This document shows positions 22,831 through 39,045 of a DNA stretch of 64,000 nt, in pieces. Position numbers and translations under genes: made by a program. The notes beneath the pieces were generated by a model, which searched no databases, was not told where the DNA came from, and worked only from the letters and a program-made list of their open reading frames with translations. The stretch's first letter is position 1, and the number at the start of each line of letters is the position of its first letter. Origin of the DNA: Symbiodinium natans (Eukaryota > Sar > Dinophyceae > Suessiales > Symbiodiniaceae); the NCBI GenBank assembly GCA_905221605.1, contig CAJNDS010002435.1, positions 132,501-196,500 on the forward strand, given 5' to 3'.

Positions 22831-23828
22831 TGCCTTAAGGCACGCGCTGTTTCCTTTGGCGCTCGGAGGGGGCCCACCACTGCAGCACTTGCCAGCGCTG
22901 TGTCACAGGTGGCCTGCATCCCCTAACCGCCACCAACTGCCTGGCGTCCTTGAACCTAAAGGTTTTCAAGAACCAAGAACAAAAAAACAAAAATACTAAA
23001 TAGGAAAGAGGTAATAGTAATAGTAATAATCATAATAATGATAAGGAGTAAGGACCATGTAAGAGATGAAGACAGTAGGCGCTTTAGCGCTTTAGGGTTC
23101 GGCTCCCGGTGCTTTCAAGTATTTAGAGGCATCGTGCGGATTTGTCAGGCTGACTCCTTTGGGAAGGTTTTTGGCACACCCGATCTTAGCGAGCTCTCTG
23201 TCAGGTTTCGATCATCACTGCAGCTTCTTTGGGCGATGCATCACAAGGCATAATATGTGTAGCTTCCGAACAATCATTGCCTTGTTCTTCGTTGGTGCTG
23301 CTGCCCAGATCCTCACCCTATTGCTACTTGGCTGACACAATGAGCACGTGGAGAGCAGCGTCTCACAAATTCCTGTGTTAGCGACCTCTAGAGACCATTC
23401 ATCCGACGGCCATGCTCGGCCCAGGATAATCAACACAGCTCCTGCACGAACGCCAGCCCCCTATGCTGCGTCGAGCCTCATGATGGAGCCCGTGGGCAGA
23501 TACTACAACTGAGATGGGTTGTGTGTCGGCAGTGTAGCGAAAAAAGCTGCAGCGCAAAAGCACGCTGCAAGCCTCGTAGGTGCGACTCACGGGCGTTTCT
23601 GTGAGAGCACGTTTGCCATATCTTCTCAAGCAGACATCAGCTTGAGTGTGATCCAGCGCACTTTGAGTCCGCGACTCCGAACGGTCCAGAGTGCAACGCT
23701 GTCATTGGTAAAACCAATCGGGATCTGGCCAAGAAGGTCCAAGAAGGAGGGTATGCGCAAAGTCTGCATCACCCTTCAAAAACCTCAAAAGACGTCAGCC
23801 CGTCGGGAAATCGTGAGAAAACCTTGAC

Positions 23829-27160
<3,332 letters not shown>

Positions 27161-28963
27161 TTTCAGAGAGCCTTTAATCTCAGCTCCAGGTACACAAGGC
27201 ACGAAAGCATTCCGAATGGAGAATTCAAAGTTCCAAGGTAGACAGAGAAGGCGGCGCGCCGTACTGGCAGACTTGCTCCTTCGCCGCCGCCGAATGCGAG
27301 CCTTGCCCTCAGCTACGCATGGATTTGAGATTCTTTGGACCTTGGAGTCCGGAAAATCCCAAAACTTCCTGCCCTGATCTATGGGGATGTTAGGCTGTTA
27401 CGCGCTTTCTTTTCAGTGATTGATGCACCTCCTTTTTTCAGCAGGGAGTGCTTCTTCCGTGGCAGCTGGCAGCTGCATTCTCCAAGGAGGCACTCGCACG
27501 GTAGGTTGTGGTTGTGAGGCTTTAGGGTTTAGGGGGGAGCAGTGGGCCCTAAACTGTAGTGAGCTTTCGCTTAAGAGCAAGTTGGCGGTGGGGCAACTGT
27601 TGCTGCGGGACTGTATCAGGCGTGTTGTTTGCTGTCGCTTGCTGGGAGGACGAACGGGGGGCCTGACTTCTTATGGGATCAAAGCTTTGCCAGGCTGGAG
27701 AGTTGAAGGACCGCTGGAGCGATGCCGATGTGGTTCCAGGCTTGTAGACCCGGGTTTGATCTTCATTTTGTGAGAGCACGCCTCACCTACACATACCACT
27801 ATAAACTGGGGCATGCTGGTGCAATCTTGTAGTGTGTGCCTGCTTTTTGGAGGCTAGAGATTGTAGATTGCACATGTTTGGGGCTTGTGCACGGTGCAGG
27901 CTTGCAGCGGCGCGCCTTCATGGGCTACAGAGATGCCTCCCATGAAACGTGATCAGTGATGACCCTGATGTCAACGTCCTATTTCAACATCCACCGTCGC
28001 GTGCCTGGACTTTGGAGGCAGACGCAGTCCATGTGCTTACGCGGTCGAGCGAGTGAGGAGGAAGCTTGGATAAGCTGGACCGGTGGCAGCGTGGATCGCG
28101 ATGATCGGCTGCCTCCGTGCGACGTAGCATCACAAGCTGCGTGCGGATCGCCGTTTGGATCGTGGTCGGCTGGTCGTGCCTGCCGGTGCGGCACGCCGAA
28201 GCTGCATGAAGCCTCCAAGCCACTCTCGGGATGTGCAGCTTGACGATGCTTGATGTCAAAGTCAAAGTGTGACGATTGTGGCTGAGGAGGCTGACTTTCA
28301 AGCAGACAGCATCAGACAGCTACCAAGTACGACGCGGCTCGACACAGCTTTGACGGCAGAGCCTCGAGCTGAGCAGTAGAGGCAGAGATGTGAAAGGTGT
28401 TACTCGTATGATACAGGTGAGAGTCTGCCGAGTCGCCAAGAACGTGCCTCTCTACTGGTCCACAGAGCTGAAAGTTGGGGAGGTTTCGCTTGTTGTGTTT
28501 CTATGGGTTTCTCAGGAGTGGCATGTAGATGTTTTCGTGATGTCCATTTGGTAGCTAGGCCTAGCTGATGCAAATAAGCTGTATAATACGTATCCGACCT
28601 AATGCTGCCTTGCGGGGTCGTTGCTTGTCCACCGGACGATACAGGACATGTCGGGATTGCAGCCCAATTCTCTAATCTGTTAGCCCTCAGTGTTGATTCT
28701 CTTGTGCCTTGCGTTGCATGCCATGCAGATTTCATGCTGCGCATTTTGGCTGCCTGCGCAGTGGAATTCTTGTCCAAAGTCCGTCTGCATGGGGCCTCTG
28801 GAGTGCAGGAGCTGTTGAGAATCGTCCTGAAGGCGAAGGAAGAGGGTAACTTGAAGGAGCGGTGTGTGCAGTGAACCTAAGCCACAGTACCACACCTCCC
28901 TGTATTATCGAAACGGGAAGGAAGTTATCTGATAAGGGCTTCGACATGTGGCGTGAAGAGCAA
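27161..28963. other. Unassigned region
   Basis: Follows the Sfi1-like gene. An open stretch at 28690-28874 (ILAACAVEFLSKVRLHG, then VQELLRIVLKAKEEGNLKER) looks coding and may be an exon. The stretch near 27247-27330 is Arg-rich and could be a further Sfi1-like exon. Nothing else is supported. Confidence 0.3.
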
Positions 28964-29057
28964 CCCTAAACACCAAACCCTAAGCCCGAAACCCTACACC
29001 CAAACCCTGCACCCTACACCCTACACCCTACACCCTGAACCCTAAACCCTAAACCCT
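28964..29057 (-). repeat. CCCTAAA/CCCTACA telomere-type array
   Basis: About 13 units. The centre is homogenised to CCCTACA while both ends are CCCTAAA, so the variant spread by tandem duplication after the array formed. Confidence 0.93.
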
Positions 29058-29217
29058 CCTATGCTAGGCTGCTGCGGACTGCGGAGTTGGCCATCTTGCA
29101 CGGGTGCGGTGCTTATATCGGACCGAAGTATCCTTAGTGACCTGTCAGTCTCTTGGTTGAGCCAGCAGAAGCGGCTCGGGTTGATGTCAGCTAGTCAGGT
29201 GCTAGTACTCTGCGTTT

Positions 29218-30180
29218 ATGATGCCGCGGTTTGCGTGTCGAGAATCTGTCAGGTGGCACAAGATGTCGGCTCGAAGGCCGACCATGGAGCCTGAAGATAT
29301 ACAGACTTGCGATTCCGGGAGTTCGTGTATGCATGGTTCTGAGCATGGCTGCGATGCAGTGCAGGAACGGATCTGGGTTCCAGCAGTTCTGGCCTCAGCA
29401 GCTAAGTGTTCTGCTCGACATGGCCTCCCCCCCGTGGGTAGGGTGGCCAGAATGTGGCCAAGGCCCCAACTGAGTCTTGTGACCAAGGTCGATGCCAGCA
29501 CGGCCTCTGCAACCAAAGGCGCCCTGCGGAGCCCCTTCGAGAGTGTCGTCAGTACAAGGGCTGTTTCGCGTACTTGCGGTGAGAGCCCGCAGGAGAGGCG
29601 AAGACAGGCAAAGGCAAAGGCAAAGACAAAGGCAGGGGTAAGGGCAAAGGCAAAGACGATCAAGTCAAAGGTAAAGGCAAAGGCAAAGCCAAAGCCAAAG
29701 GAAGAGGTGATGCCAAGGCTAAGGGAGAAAGCCAGGACCGGACTACATGACAAAGAGCCGAAGAGCATTCTCTAGTATGCTGCATCCTCGCGGTGGCTTT
29801 CATTCTTCTTGCAGCGCGCAGGACTTCGGCGAAGGCACAGATCACAAAAGCACCTACAATGAGAGAGAAGGCGGTGACGACGCGACGAGTTTGGTAGGAT
29901 GAGCATCGTTGAGCATGCGTGGGCATGCCTGCTGCTTGGGCAGTCCATCGTGAGGAGCTTCTGCTGAAGAACAACCGAAGCCACCGTCAACAGACTCAAA
30001 GGCTCGCCCTTCCAAGGTTTTCGCCTCAGCTGCTGTGTCGTTGGATGGGGCTGGAAGTTGTGAGCCAACATCCGAGGCAAAAGGCAAAGGTCGCCAATCC
30101 GGTGGCAACAAGGGCCGATCCAAAGGCAAGAGGAAGAAGACCAGGAGTGCTCCGTAGATTAGGAATCAGACGGTGGCGTA
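29218..30180 (+). other. Lys/Gly-rich coding-like stretch, unrecognised
   Basis: Around 29600-29750 one frame reads as alternating Gly-Lys (GKGKGKDKGRGKGKGK) and another as Ala-Lys. A second Gly/Lys-rich stretch (GRQSGGNKGRSKGKRKKT) follows at about 30070-30150. Such tails occur in nucleic-acid-binding proteins and retroelement Gag proteins. Frame and exon limits are uncertain. Confidence 0.3.
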
Positions 30181-30359
30181 ACCGGTATATGGTTTAGGGC
30201 TATCACATCATGTCGCTGCCAGGGAGCTAGACGACGAAGAAAACCTGGATCTGATGCAGTGCTGCCCCGAGCCATTTCAACACAGAGTGCTGCCAACACA
30301 CAGCATGCTTCGCTTTCTCTCTCTGCTGACAAGACACCAACAATAGTCATACTAAGCAT

Positions 30360-30553
30360 TGACAGTAGTCGTAGAAGTAGTCGTAGTACTGGTAGTAGTC
30401 GTCGTCGTGTCGTCGTAGTCGTCGTAGTCGTCGAAGTCGTCTTAGTCGTCGTAGTCGTCTTAGACGTCTTGGGCGTCGTAGTCGTCGTAGTTGTTGTAGT
30501 CGACGTAGGTTGTCGGAAACGCGGTTGTGCTGGCTGCCGCAGTTGTCGTATCT

Positions 30554-30645
<92 letters not shown>

Positions 30646-30885
30646 AGTCGTCGTAGCAGTGGTCGTAGCAGTCGTCGTAGTAGCAGTCGTCGTAGTAGCA
30701 GTCGTCGTAGCAGTCGTCGTCACAGTCGTCGTCACAGTCGTCGTCGCAGTCGTCGTCGCAGTCGTCGTCGCAGTCGTCGTCGCAGTCGTCGTCGCAGTCG
30801 TCGTCGCAGTCGTCGTCGCAGTCGTCGTCGCAGTCGTCGTCGCAGTCGTCGTCGTCGGAGGAGGAGGAGGAGGTGGTAGTAGTCG
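30360..30885. repeat. (GTC)n microsatellite with CGTAGT/CAGTCGTCGT flanks
   Basis: A pure GTC/TCG run from about 30553 to 30645 sits within 500 bp of imperfect triplet repeat (AGTCGTCGTC and CAGTCGTCGT units). Long frames on both strands (poly-Val, poly-Arg, poly-Thr) are artefacts. Confidence 0.95.
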
Positions 30886-31123
30886 TAGCAATAAAACAAG
30901 AGACCAGCCATCAGAGTTTCCACAATAAAAGTGCATAGTAACAGCAGTGATAGTAAGATACGTGCGAGTGTAACAGCGTTAAAATCATTGTTATTGTAGA
31001 CGTGCCAACACCAGCAATGGTAGAAATACTACAAGCATTATTCAGAGCAACAACAGTTGTATTGATGCTCACGAAAAAAGCAGAAAAAAGCTGCTTTGCA
31101 AGTCATCGTAGCAGTAGCAGTGG

Positions 31124-31190
31124 GAGTACGAGTAAGAGTAAGAGTAAGAGCAAGAGCAAGAGCAAGAGTAAGAGTAAGAGTAAGCATAGC
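31124..31190. repeat. (GAGTAA/GAGCAA)n microsatellite
   Basis: About eleven hexamer units, GAGTAA interleaved with GAGCAA. Confidence 0.9.
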
Positions 31191-33208
31191 CATGCAAGAA
31201 GAAGAACTGTCTTTGTTGCAGGTGGAGCCAGCAGCTGGAAACAGAGCAAGCGGAGCCAGCAGAGCTTGCAGAGCAGGCTCAGCTTTCCCCGGCTCTGCCT
31301 GGCTATTCTGATTGTTGTTGCTAGTGTTATTCTTGGTCTTATTTGTATTCTTGAAATTCTATGGCATTCTTAATGAGTATGAATCCTATTGTTTTCTTGT
31401 TGTTGCTACGGTTCTTAGCATTCGAATGATTTCGGCTGTTGTTGGTTTTTTTGTTGGTTGGTTTACGACAGATCGAAATGTTATTGCGTGTTATTGTGCA
31501 CGTGCCCTGCTCTGGATTGACAGTGCATGACGACTTGAGGCCGGAAGAAGCTTTCCGCCGGAGCCGACAGAAGCTGCGCATGAGCCGCCGCTTGCGTTTG
31601 CCGCGGCTCCTGCCAGGCTTGGAGAGGATTGCTTTTGTTCGTCTGTTTTTTGCAACAGCAGCAGTTGGCGCTGGTGCAAGGCCTCGGACTTTAGCAGACC
31701 TCTTGCAGAAGGCTGGTGGATCTTCCCAAGCTGTTGAACTCGGCTTCGCAAAGCGTTTGGCAGGACCCGGCAGAAGATGTTGACGACAAGATGGATCAAG
31801 GGGTGCTACCAGCCTCATTCATGTTTCCACTGAAGCACGAGAAGCAATAATAGTGAGTAGACGCAGGGCGCTGCATACAAACAAGCTCCGGGGCCCTCGA
31901 TCCAGTGGAAAAGGTAGCAGGTGAGACCTCCTTGATCGGTGCATTTTATCGAAGCTTGCAACAAGGAATGTTCTCTGCCAGATCTGGCAGGTACGTGCAG
32001 AAAAGATGAAAAGGTCGGCGCCGTTTTCCAGCCCAAACCTTATGTTTATCCTTATCTTCTTGTCGGTGCAGGGGGGGGGCGGCGTTGCAGGGTTGGAGCT
32101 CCAAAACCTCGCAGCACCTCGTGGCCATTTGGTATCCTCTGGTCTTTGCTCAAAGGCCCAGTGCGTCAGCAACGGCCACGAACTGTTGCAGATGCCCGGG
32201 GTGCGAGCCTTGAGGTTTGTCGTAGATGTTTTCTAGCATGGTACGCGGCGCGACGTGTACAGTATACATGAAGCCCTGTATGAAATCGTCCCACTTCACG
32301 TGCTGTAGCCTGGTATGGCGGGGTAGCAGCATGTACCTTGTTCCCTGTGTGAGTAAGCTTTGTGTTCCACACCACCATTGGTCCGAATAAAAGTCCGCAG
32401 CTTGACTGGTTTTCACGTGACAGCAACCCCTTTGGATCTTTGTGCAAGTTGCCCAAACCGTGCGGTGAGGTCTTGGAGGTGGCGAGGTCGGGCCATTGTT
32501 GCTCGGCTTCTGTTGGTGTTCGCTTCCCGCTCTAGGCTCCAGGTTAGGGTTGGAGAAGGGGTTGGAAGCATGGCATGTGCTGGCTTCGCCTAGATATTGC
32601 GCCCAAAAACACAACAGCCAGATCCTGCGCACATCCAAATATAGATCAAAAGTTTAGCGCACTCTCCTGCACTCGAACTCCCAAACACGCCCCCGAAATT
32701 TTTGGAGTCAAAAACATGCGCTGAAAGCCATCTTTTGGGATGTGCGGCAACCCCGTGCACGATGATGAGCGTGAATCAAGAAACAGCCCACATCTTTCAG
32801 TCAGCCTGATAAACCGTAGGTTACTCGTCAGCAGCCAGACCAGACGGCGGTTCCCTGGAACTAGGGCTCTGTGATCATGCTGAAAGGAAAACATCTTCTG
32901 AACCCACACTGAACCAACTTGTGCGAAAGCACTGGAAGCACGTGCAGAACGTCCCATGATTTGGGCATACCTGCGGCGTAATATAGGGGTCGGAATAATT
33001 ACGAATAGTATTTCCTTATGGCACCTTTATAAATGTACTCTAAGACCCCCCAAGACCCTGTTCTAATTTTTTTTCGGCCCCTGTATTACCCCCTTAAGTC
33101 TTTGCGACATGAGAAGTCCCAGGTTGCGCCGCAGCGGCCTCAAACGGAAGCCCCGGCTTCCGGGCCTTTCGGATTCAGGCGCACGTGCTTCTTTCAACGT
33201 GGAAGACA

Positions 33209-33280
33209 GGGTCCTGGGGTTTAGGGTCCTGGGGTTTAGGGCTTAGGGTCCTGGGGTATAGGGTATTTAGGGTTCAGGGT
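33209..33280 (+). repeat. Degenerate TTTAGGG-related array
   Basis: Two copies of a GGGTCCTGGGGTTTA unit followed by GGGCTTA and GGGTATTTA variants. Looks like a decayed or rearranged telomere-type array. Confidence 0.7.
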
Positions 33281-36200
33281 CATGGCGCGTAGGTTTCAAA
33301 GTCTTCCTGGGAATCATGGGGCCCTAGAGACATGTCAGGTGCATGACTCGCATGGTTTCCGACATTGTTGGTTGTTGGTCTCCTGTATTTTGAAGGCTTG
33401 CATTTGTGTTGCAAAGCTGGGTGCTGCAACGGAGTTGCTCTGCTTTTCCGTGTCTTTTCAGCTTCCCCGAGATCGTTTGATGTTTCTAGGTTGGGGTGCA
33501 AGGGCATGAAGATGTTCGAAGTGCGAGTCTCGCAATGTTGTTGCGGTTCGTGACCTAGGCTGATGTTTGGAGGGAAATGGGGCGTGGTTTATAAACTCTA
33601 TACAACGTCAATCTCTTTGAAATATGATGTCATGCCGGCGCCGCTGCCAAGAAGTCTCCAAGTTCTATTTGACACTGGACAGTAAAATATCCGCCTGGCG
33701 AAAGTCGCGCATCCTCCGCATCTTGTCGGCAGTTGATGTACACCGAGAAACATCGTGCACGCATCCATGGTTGCTCGACGGTGCAAGACGAGTCGGTGCA
33801 GTGTAGCATGACTGCTTTCTTGCTGCAGTTCAGACGCTATTCTTCCTTTCCATTACTTCAGTAGAACATTTTAGTGCTGCTGTGCTAATGCTAAGGTCAG
33901 CCCCGATCCAGATGGCCTTTGGGCAAGGATGAGCTGCTCGAATGGGTTGTGTTCAGCTTCCGTTTCCTTGTCTGCACGGGGCATGATGCTGCCGGTCTCA
34001 GCTCCCCAAGGCTTTGCTAGCAGAGTGGTGCAGGACGGCCACCAGCTCCCGCAATGAATCAGATGTGTGCGTTTTCACCGGTCATGTGTGGGCTCGATGG
34101 GCTTCCTTCGTTTCAGCATGTGCACATGGCTTCTCCAGAAATGGCCTCGCCTCCAGAAGTGCCCATGAAAGGCCGCCTGGCTCATCCTCACGGTCGCAGG
34201 CGTCCCAGCGCCGGCAGACGGTGAGAACAGCAGCTGCCACAACCCCACACTGAAGCTGGATGAGGAGCGCCTTCCTCATAACACGTGCTAGAGCCTGCAT
34301 ATTTGAGGCACCGCGGACACAGACAGCTACATAAAAGATACGGAAGATGTCATGTGGCACAGTGGGTGCCAGGAATCAGAGACACCACTCTTTGGAGCTG
34401 TGTTTGTTCAGCTGAATGCAACCAAGAAGGTGGGAGTAAAGCGAACGGCTCAGATTGATGCGAGCCACTTACGGAAGTCTTACGGTGCATCAGGGTGCAC
34501 GCTACTGGCATCTTGCAGCCAGATGACACTGTTTGACTGCAAATGGGTTCATCTGGATATTCGAAAGGTCGACCCCGCCTGCCAAGCACGAGTTTCTGCC
34601 TAAACCGAATGCCACCCAGAAGATCGTGCCTTGGTTCATCTTGGTTCACTGATGTTTTGGCAACCTCGCCTTTGATGTGCATGTCTGCCCATGTCACTGC
34701 ATTCTTCAACTCAGGAAGAAACCATCGCAGATTCTGTCAGCAGCAACAAAGGCCAGATCGCTCGTGGCTTGCCTTAACAGGAAAGCGACGTTGCATGTCT
34801 CACCATCGCAGAAGTGATGCCATGTTCTTGGAAGTGCTGTTGAGCTTCCTAAACGCCATCCGACCTTCCTCTCATGGGCCGTGCTTTGTGCAAGGTGAGA
34901 CTGCCACCAAAAGCACCCCCGGCTGCAAATCTGACTGCCAGCAGAAGCAAAGTTTGGGAACCCCAGACCCTAACTCCATCGTTTGAGAAGAAGTACCGAA
35001 ATCCTGAGAGCCGCGTTAGCCTTTATGTGTCTTCCAGGACTTCCATAAATCAGGCTTCGCACATGGCTCAGTTGCACAACATCTGCTTGGCTAAGGCAAG
35101 AGCAACGAGTCTTCAGACTCAGACGAGGTGGTTGAGCAGGCCGCCGCCAATGTGTCAGTGGCGATGTGATGACTGTTCCCCACTCTCCTCCTGGGTAAGC
35201 CTGTCATGTCGAAGAGCTCACTACCACAACCCTGCTCAGAATTCCAGTCAAATACCAACTCGCTAAGCAACGACGGCAAGTGTTTGTAAATCCACGGCAG
35301 CAAATGCGGCCCAAGGCGATTGAAGCAGAAAACAGCAACCTCGGCGATCGGGGTGAGCGCCCGGGATGCCTCTGCGTCTTTGTCCCGACAAACGGCAATT
35401 GCTACTCTTTCAAAGAAATCCAGATGTACCAGTGCTGCTTAGCACCCATTTGGTGCTTTGTGGTGCGCTAACGGGCTCGGGAGAGCCCGCTCGTACTGAC
35501 GACAAGCAGGCTCTTGCAAGCGGGCACAGCCGATTGTGCTGACTCGACGCAAAGATAAGCAGGGTGCTAAGCAGCCCTGTCGCGACTCAAGGGCTGCAGG
35601 CAGCAGGTGCCGGTTGTTTCCCGCCGAGGCCGGGGTAGACCCGGCTCTTGTCCCGCGCTAGTGCCAAAGAGTCCACTGGGTGTTGTGTACTGCTTGCTCT
35701 GCGGCTGCGCCTGTGCCGGTTTGCGCGGTGGAAAGCGCGGCGCATGGATAAGTTTTATGTCCGGCCTCGTTCCTGTTGGGCGGCAACGTTTGGAAGGATC
35801 CGAGACCCGCTTACTCGGAGATCTAGGTTTGTTTTTTGGGGGCTCTTGTTGGGGTGGTTTTATTTTGAAAGTGATGACCCGTAATCCTAAGCGAGATGCC
35901 CTAAACCCTAAACCCGAAGCCCTTCTTTCCCTTGCAGTGCTCGTGAGTGGTCTTTGGATTTCGAAGAGGTTGTTGCTCGGATCATTCTGTTTCTGTACCG
36001 GGGCGGCAGGAGAGGCAGACCCCCACCCGCCCTGTGGAAGCACACTGATCCTCCGGCCACCCGTGCCCTTCCCCTCCCACCGAGGCAGGAACATCATTTT
36101 GTCAGGCAAGACCGCGACTGGCGAGAGCCATTCCTAGGTGAGAAGGCGCATTTTCCAAAGGAAAAGGACCCGAACCAGAAAAGGATCTGTCGCGTCCTCC

Positions 36201-37481
36201 GCGCCGTCGCCGTCCCTCTGCCCGCTTGGCCCAGTTACTTTCGAAGGTTGTGATGCCTGAAAACTCCCTCCCTTCCTAAAGTCGTCCTTAACTTGAGCAG
36301 TTTTGAGCAGGTTGACGAGCACACTGCCTTTGCCCACGCACACTACGAAGCGCCCGCAACAAACGTACCTCCGATGCATGCTTTGCAAGGGCTGCTTTCA
36401 GGGATATGCTTGCGCACCCATGCTGTCGACAGACATTTGGGTGCTTTGAAAGATTTCGGGGCTTGCTCGTCAATCGTGGTGTGGCTGAGGCAACAGATAT
36501 CTCCGTGGTCATTCGGATTGCTGAGCCGAGCCTTGGTAAGGATAGTAGCACAACATGCTGTCAGAACCCATGCGCGAAGTTTGCGGCCGTACTGGCGGTC
36601 ACCGTTCAGCGGAGAGAGTCCACGTTGCAAGGAATCAAGTCGTCACCCTTTACCTTTTCATCTTTGTGCCGTTGTCGATGGCGTGGATATACTACTACTA
36701 TCGAGGCTTTGCAGATGCAATGACTGTGCCCATGTTCGGAGACTGCTCAGGCTAAGGCCGCCAGATTGCGTCGCATGGGAAGTTATAAAAACCGCTCAGC
36801 CTGAGGCCGCCAGATGCCGTCGCATGGGAGGTTATACATGCTTCTGCTGCAGAGCTTTGGCTACGTGTACTTGGTGATCGCAGCATCGCATCGCCTGCCA
36901 GCTTTCAGGCTGTCGCCTTGAAAGCAATATCAGCAGCTAAGGATCACCGTTGCTGCCTTCAACCTGGGCACCATACTTGTGAACCAGTCGCTTTGTGTTC
37001 TGATGAAGGCACCCATGGCACTCACAGCCATGCAAGGCATCTCCATGCCCCCCGGCTGTACGGCCCTGAAGAAAAGAGCATGCAGCCCCCCAGAAAGCAG
37101 TTCTGCCATTTTGAGGATGCACGCCGGTTCGGGTCAATACCCTGAGGCTAGTGTTCGGCGTTGTGTTCTGCGTGGTACACTTCATCAACGTTGGATCCAG
37201 GCCTCGGCGTTGGCAGAGTTCGGGGTGTGTGTTTAGGGTGGGAGCTAGGAAGCTGCATTGCTTTCGAGAAGCTGTGAGGATCTTGTTAGGGATTTGTGCT
37301 TGAATCGTTTGAATCCTGCAAGAGGCCCGATCTCTCTCTCTTGAAGAAAGATGTTCTGCTTTGGCTGCCAGCAGCTGCAGCTTTCGGCCCCTGGCTGAGA
37401 CTTGTGCAGAGCACCATCTCCCCACTCTCCCCCCCTCAAAGTCTCATGATCACCTCTTAGGGCGCAGGATCCTCGAGTTCG

Positions 37482-37503
37482 CCCCCCCCCCCCCCCCCCC
37501 CCC
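37482..37503. repeat. Poly-C run of 22
   Basis: Uninterrupted homopolymer. It lies 60 bp upstream of the transporter frame and is likely prone to sequencing or assembly length error. Confidence 0.9.
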
Positions 37504-37562
37504 TCTGTCGTAAGGCGAAGAGAGGGAGAGAAAAACACGGTGGTGCGTGCTAGTCACGGAAA

Positions 37563-39045
37563 GTGCACCTCTCCGTGTGTTTCAAAAGCAGAGAAAGCCG
37601 AGGTGCGCACCAGCTCGCCGACCACTACGAAGCCAACTTTTGCTCCCTGTCAGAGCGAACGGTGTTTGGGAACCTGGCACCCGTCTTGGGCCTCTTCTTC
37701 GAGGTCAGCCTTAGCTCCGTCATGCAACGACGCGCTTCCGACAAAACGGCGGCAAGCCTGTCTTCCAAGATGGCCCTGGCACTCAAAGTCTTCGGGGCAT
37801 CCATCTTCGCGCTGCAATATCCGGATTTCAACACCCGAGGGTTGGAGGTTTCCACATTCTTCATAATCTCCATGGTGATTTACAGGCTGGTACAACGTTT
37901 GATGCTGGGCCACGTGCAAAGCCCCCTCTGTGTGCTAGCTTCCATCGATGCAGTGGTATGCTTTTTGGTTTCGGCTGCTCTTACCAAGAACGAAGTTGAT
38001 GATTTGCCCGCCTCTTTGCGGTTGTGGTGGAATAATGCATCAATCACAGTAATGCTTGCCTTGTCCTTCGTGACATTCAGCGTCGGGCACTGGGCTACGC
38101 TGCACCTCGTGAATACCGACACGGCCACGGCGACCATGGTCATCAGCAATATCGCCAGTGGTTTCAGCGTGTTCCAGGGTTCGCGTCTCAGTGTTCCCCT
38201 GGTTCTCAGTAGGGAAGGAGGAAATTAGGGCCCTAGAATACCCTTTAAGTAGGGAGTATATTTAGGGTTTATATTCCTGCTATTGGTGAGTGTATATAAG
38301 GTTCCTTTTGAATATTGGTGAGTGTATATACCGGGTGTCCCTTGGGGATACAAGAAATATATACCCTACTTCATATAGGGTACCTCACCCTAAACCCTAA
38401 ACCCTAAACCCTAAACCCTAAACCCTAAACCCTAAACCCTAAACCCTAAACCCGAAACCCTAAACCCTAAACCCTAAACCCCATTCCCTCATTCCCCACT
38501 AAGAGCCAGCCCAGTTTTCAAGCACTTCTGGGTCTCAAGGAACCCGGGAGAGCCTTAGCCAAGGCATCCTCTTCTTTCACGACGATGACTTCCAGCGGCC
38601 CATGGCTTTCGCAGCCGTGAAGCAGTCAGAGGGTTTAGGGTTTAGGGTTTTGGGTTTAGGGTTTAGGGTTTAGGGTTTAGGGGGGCTTTCTTCGTAGTGC
38701 CGTAGGGCCTGCCTGGGTTTTCCCAGAGTTTCACTAAGCCGGGGATCACGGGTGAGAACCAAGGTGGGCATCATGATTGTGATTTTGGCCGGCATGTGGT
38801 GGACGATGAACCAAAGCTTGGCTGCCAGGGACGAAACTGAGACCAAGAAGCAGGCAGATGATGGTGCTCCAGCTGTGCCGCCTGACTTCAACTCCACGTC
38901 AGGTAGTCTGCATGACAAGGAGGGACAGAGAGGGAGAGGGAGAGGGAGAGGGAGAGGGAGAGGGAGAGGGAGAGGGAGAAGGAGGGAGAGGGGGTCTTCA
39001 GGCAATTCAGGTAGTGAGCTTGTTGCTGTCTTCGGGGGGTGCTAA
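37563..39045 (+). CDS. Drug/metabolite-transporter superfamily protein (nucleotide-sugar-transporter-like), 3' part
   Basis: Three exons join in frame: up to 38178; 38564-38616 (ILFFHDDDFQRPMAFAA); and 38764 to a TAA at 39043-39045 (begins VGIMIVILAGMWWT). The first exon encodes several membrane helices and the pattern FGASIFALQYPDFNTRGLE, which in SLC35/TPT-type transporters is the Gly-rich helix followed by the D-x-x-F-x-x-x-G loop. The last helices follow the usual order (NTDTATATMVISNIASGFS, then an F-F-x-D-D-like loop, then a final Gly/Trp helix). These proteins exchange nucleotide sugars or sugar phosphates across Golgi or plastid membranes. Both introns (38179-38563 and 38617-38763, GT-AG) contain telomere-type arrays. 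The polar tail ends in an Arg/Gly repeat encoded by the GGGAGA microsatellite, which may instead be intronic. N-terminal exons lie upstream and are not resolved. Confidence 0.65.
38237..38383. repeat. Inverted repeat in transporter intron, MITE-like
   Basis: About 27 bp at 38237-38263 is the imperfect complement of 38356-38383. Inside, a 17-bp direct repeat (ATTGGTGAGTGTATATA) occurs twice. It sits between the exon end at 38178 and the telomere-type array. Confidence 0.55.
38388..38481 (-). repeat. CCCTAAA telomere-type array in transporter intron
   Basis: Thirteen units with one CCCGAAA variant, inside the 385-nt intron 38179-38563. Confidence 0.95.
38631..38682 (+). repeat. TTTAGGG telomere-type array in transporter intron
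   Basis: Seven units, inside the 147-nt intron 38617-38763. Orientation is opposite to the array in the preceding intron, with only a 53-nt exon and short flanks between them. Confidence 0.95.
38929..38990 (+). repeat. (GGGAGA)n microsatellite
   Basis: About nine hexamers. If translated with the transporter it gives an Arg-Gly tail. Confidence 0.9.

Larger units (their letters stand above)
31191..37562. other. Largely unassigned region with scattered candidate exons
   Basis: Coding-looking pieces include 31520-31640 (basic, LRMSRRLRLPRLLPGLERI), 32041-32236 (ATG, then NLAAPRGHLVSSGLC, TAG), and 34126-34220 (ATG, Pro-rich, ending at a GT donor). An acidic-start exon lies at about 35936-36140 (EWSLDFE and VVARIILFLYRGGRRGR). 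A hydrophobic stretch at about 36958-37008 (TILVNQSLCVLMK) could be the first exon of the transporter at 37563. None is assigned to a family with confidence. Long frames on both strands at 35567-36137 overlap, so at most one can be real. Confidence 0.3.

Noticed and set aside
30259-30936. Long ORFs on both strands rich in Arg, Val or Thr
   Set aside because: They are translations of the GTC triplet repeat and its imperfect flanks in different frames.
35567-36137. Overlapping 176- and 180-codon ORFs on opposite strands
   Set aside because: Both appear mostly because of base composition; only a short + strand exon near 35936-36140 looks plausible.
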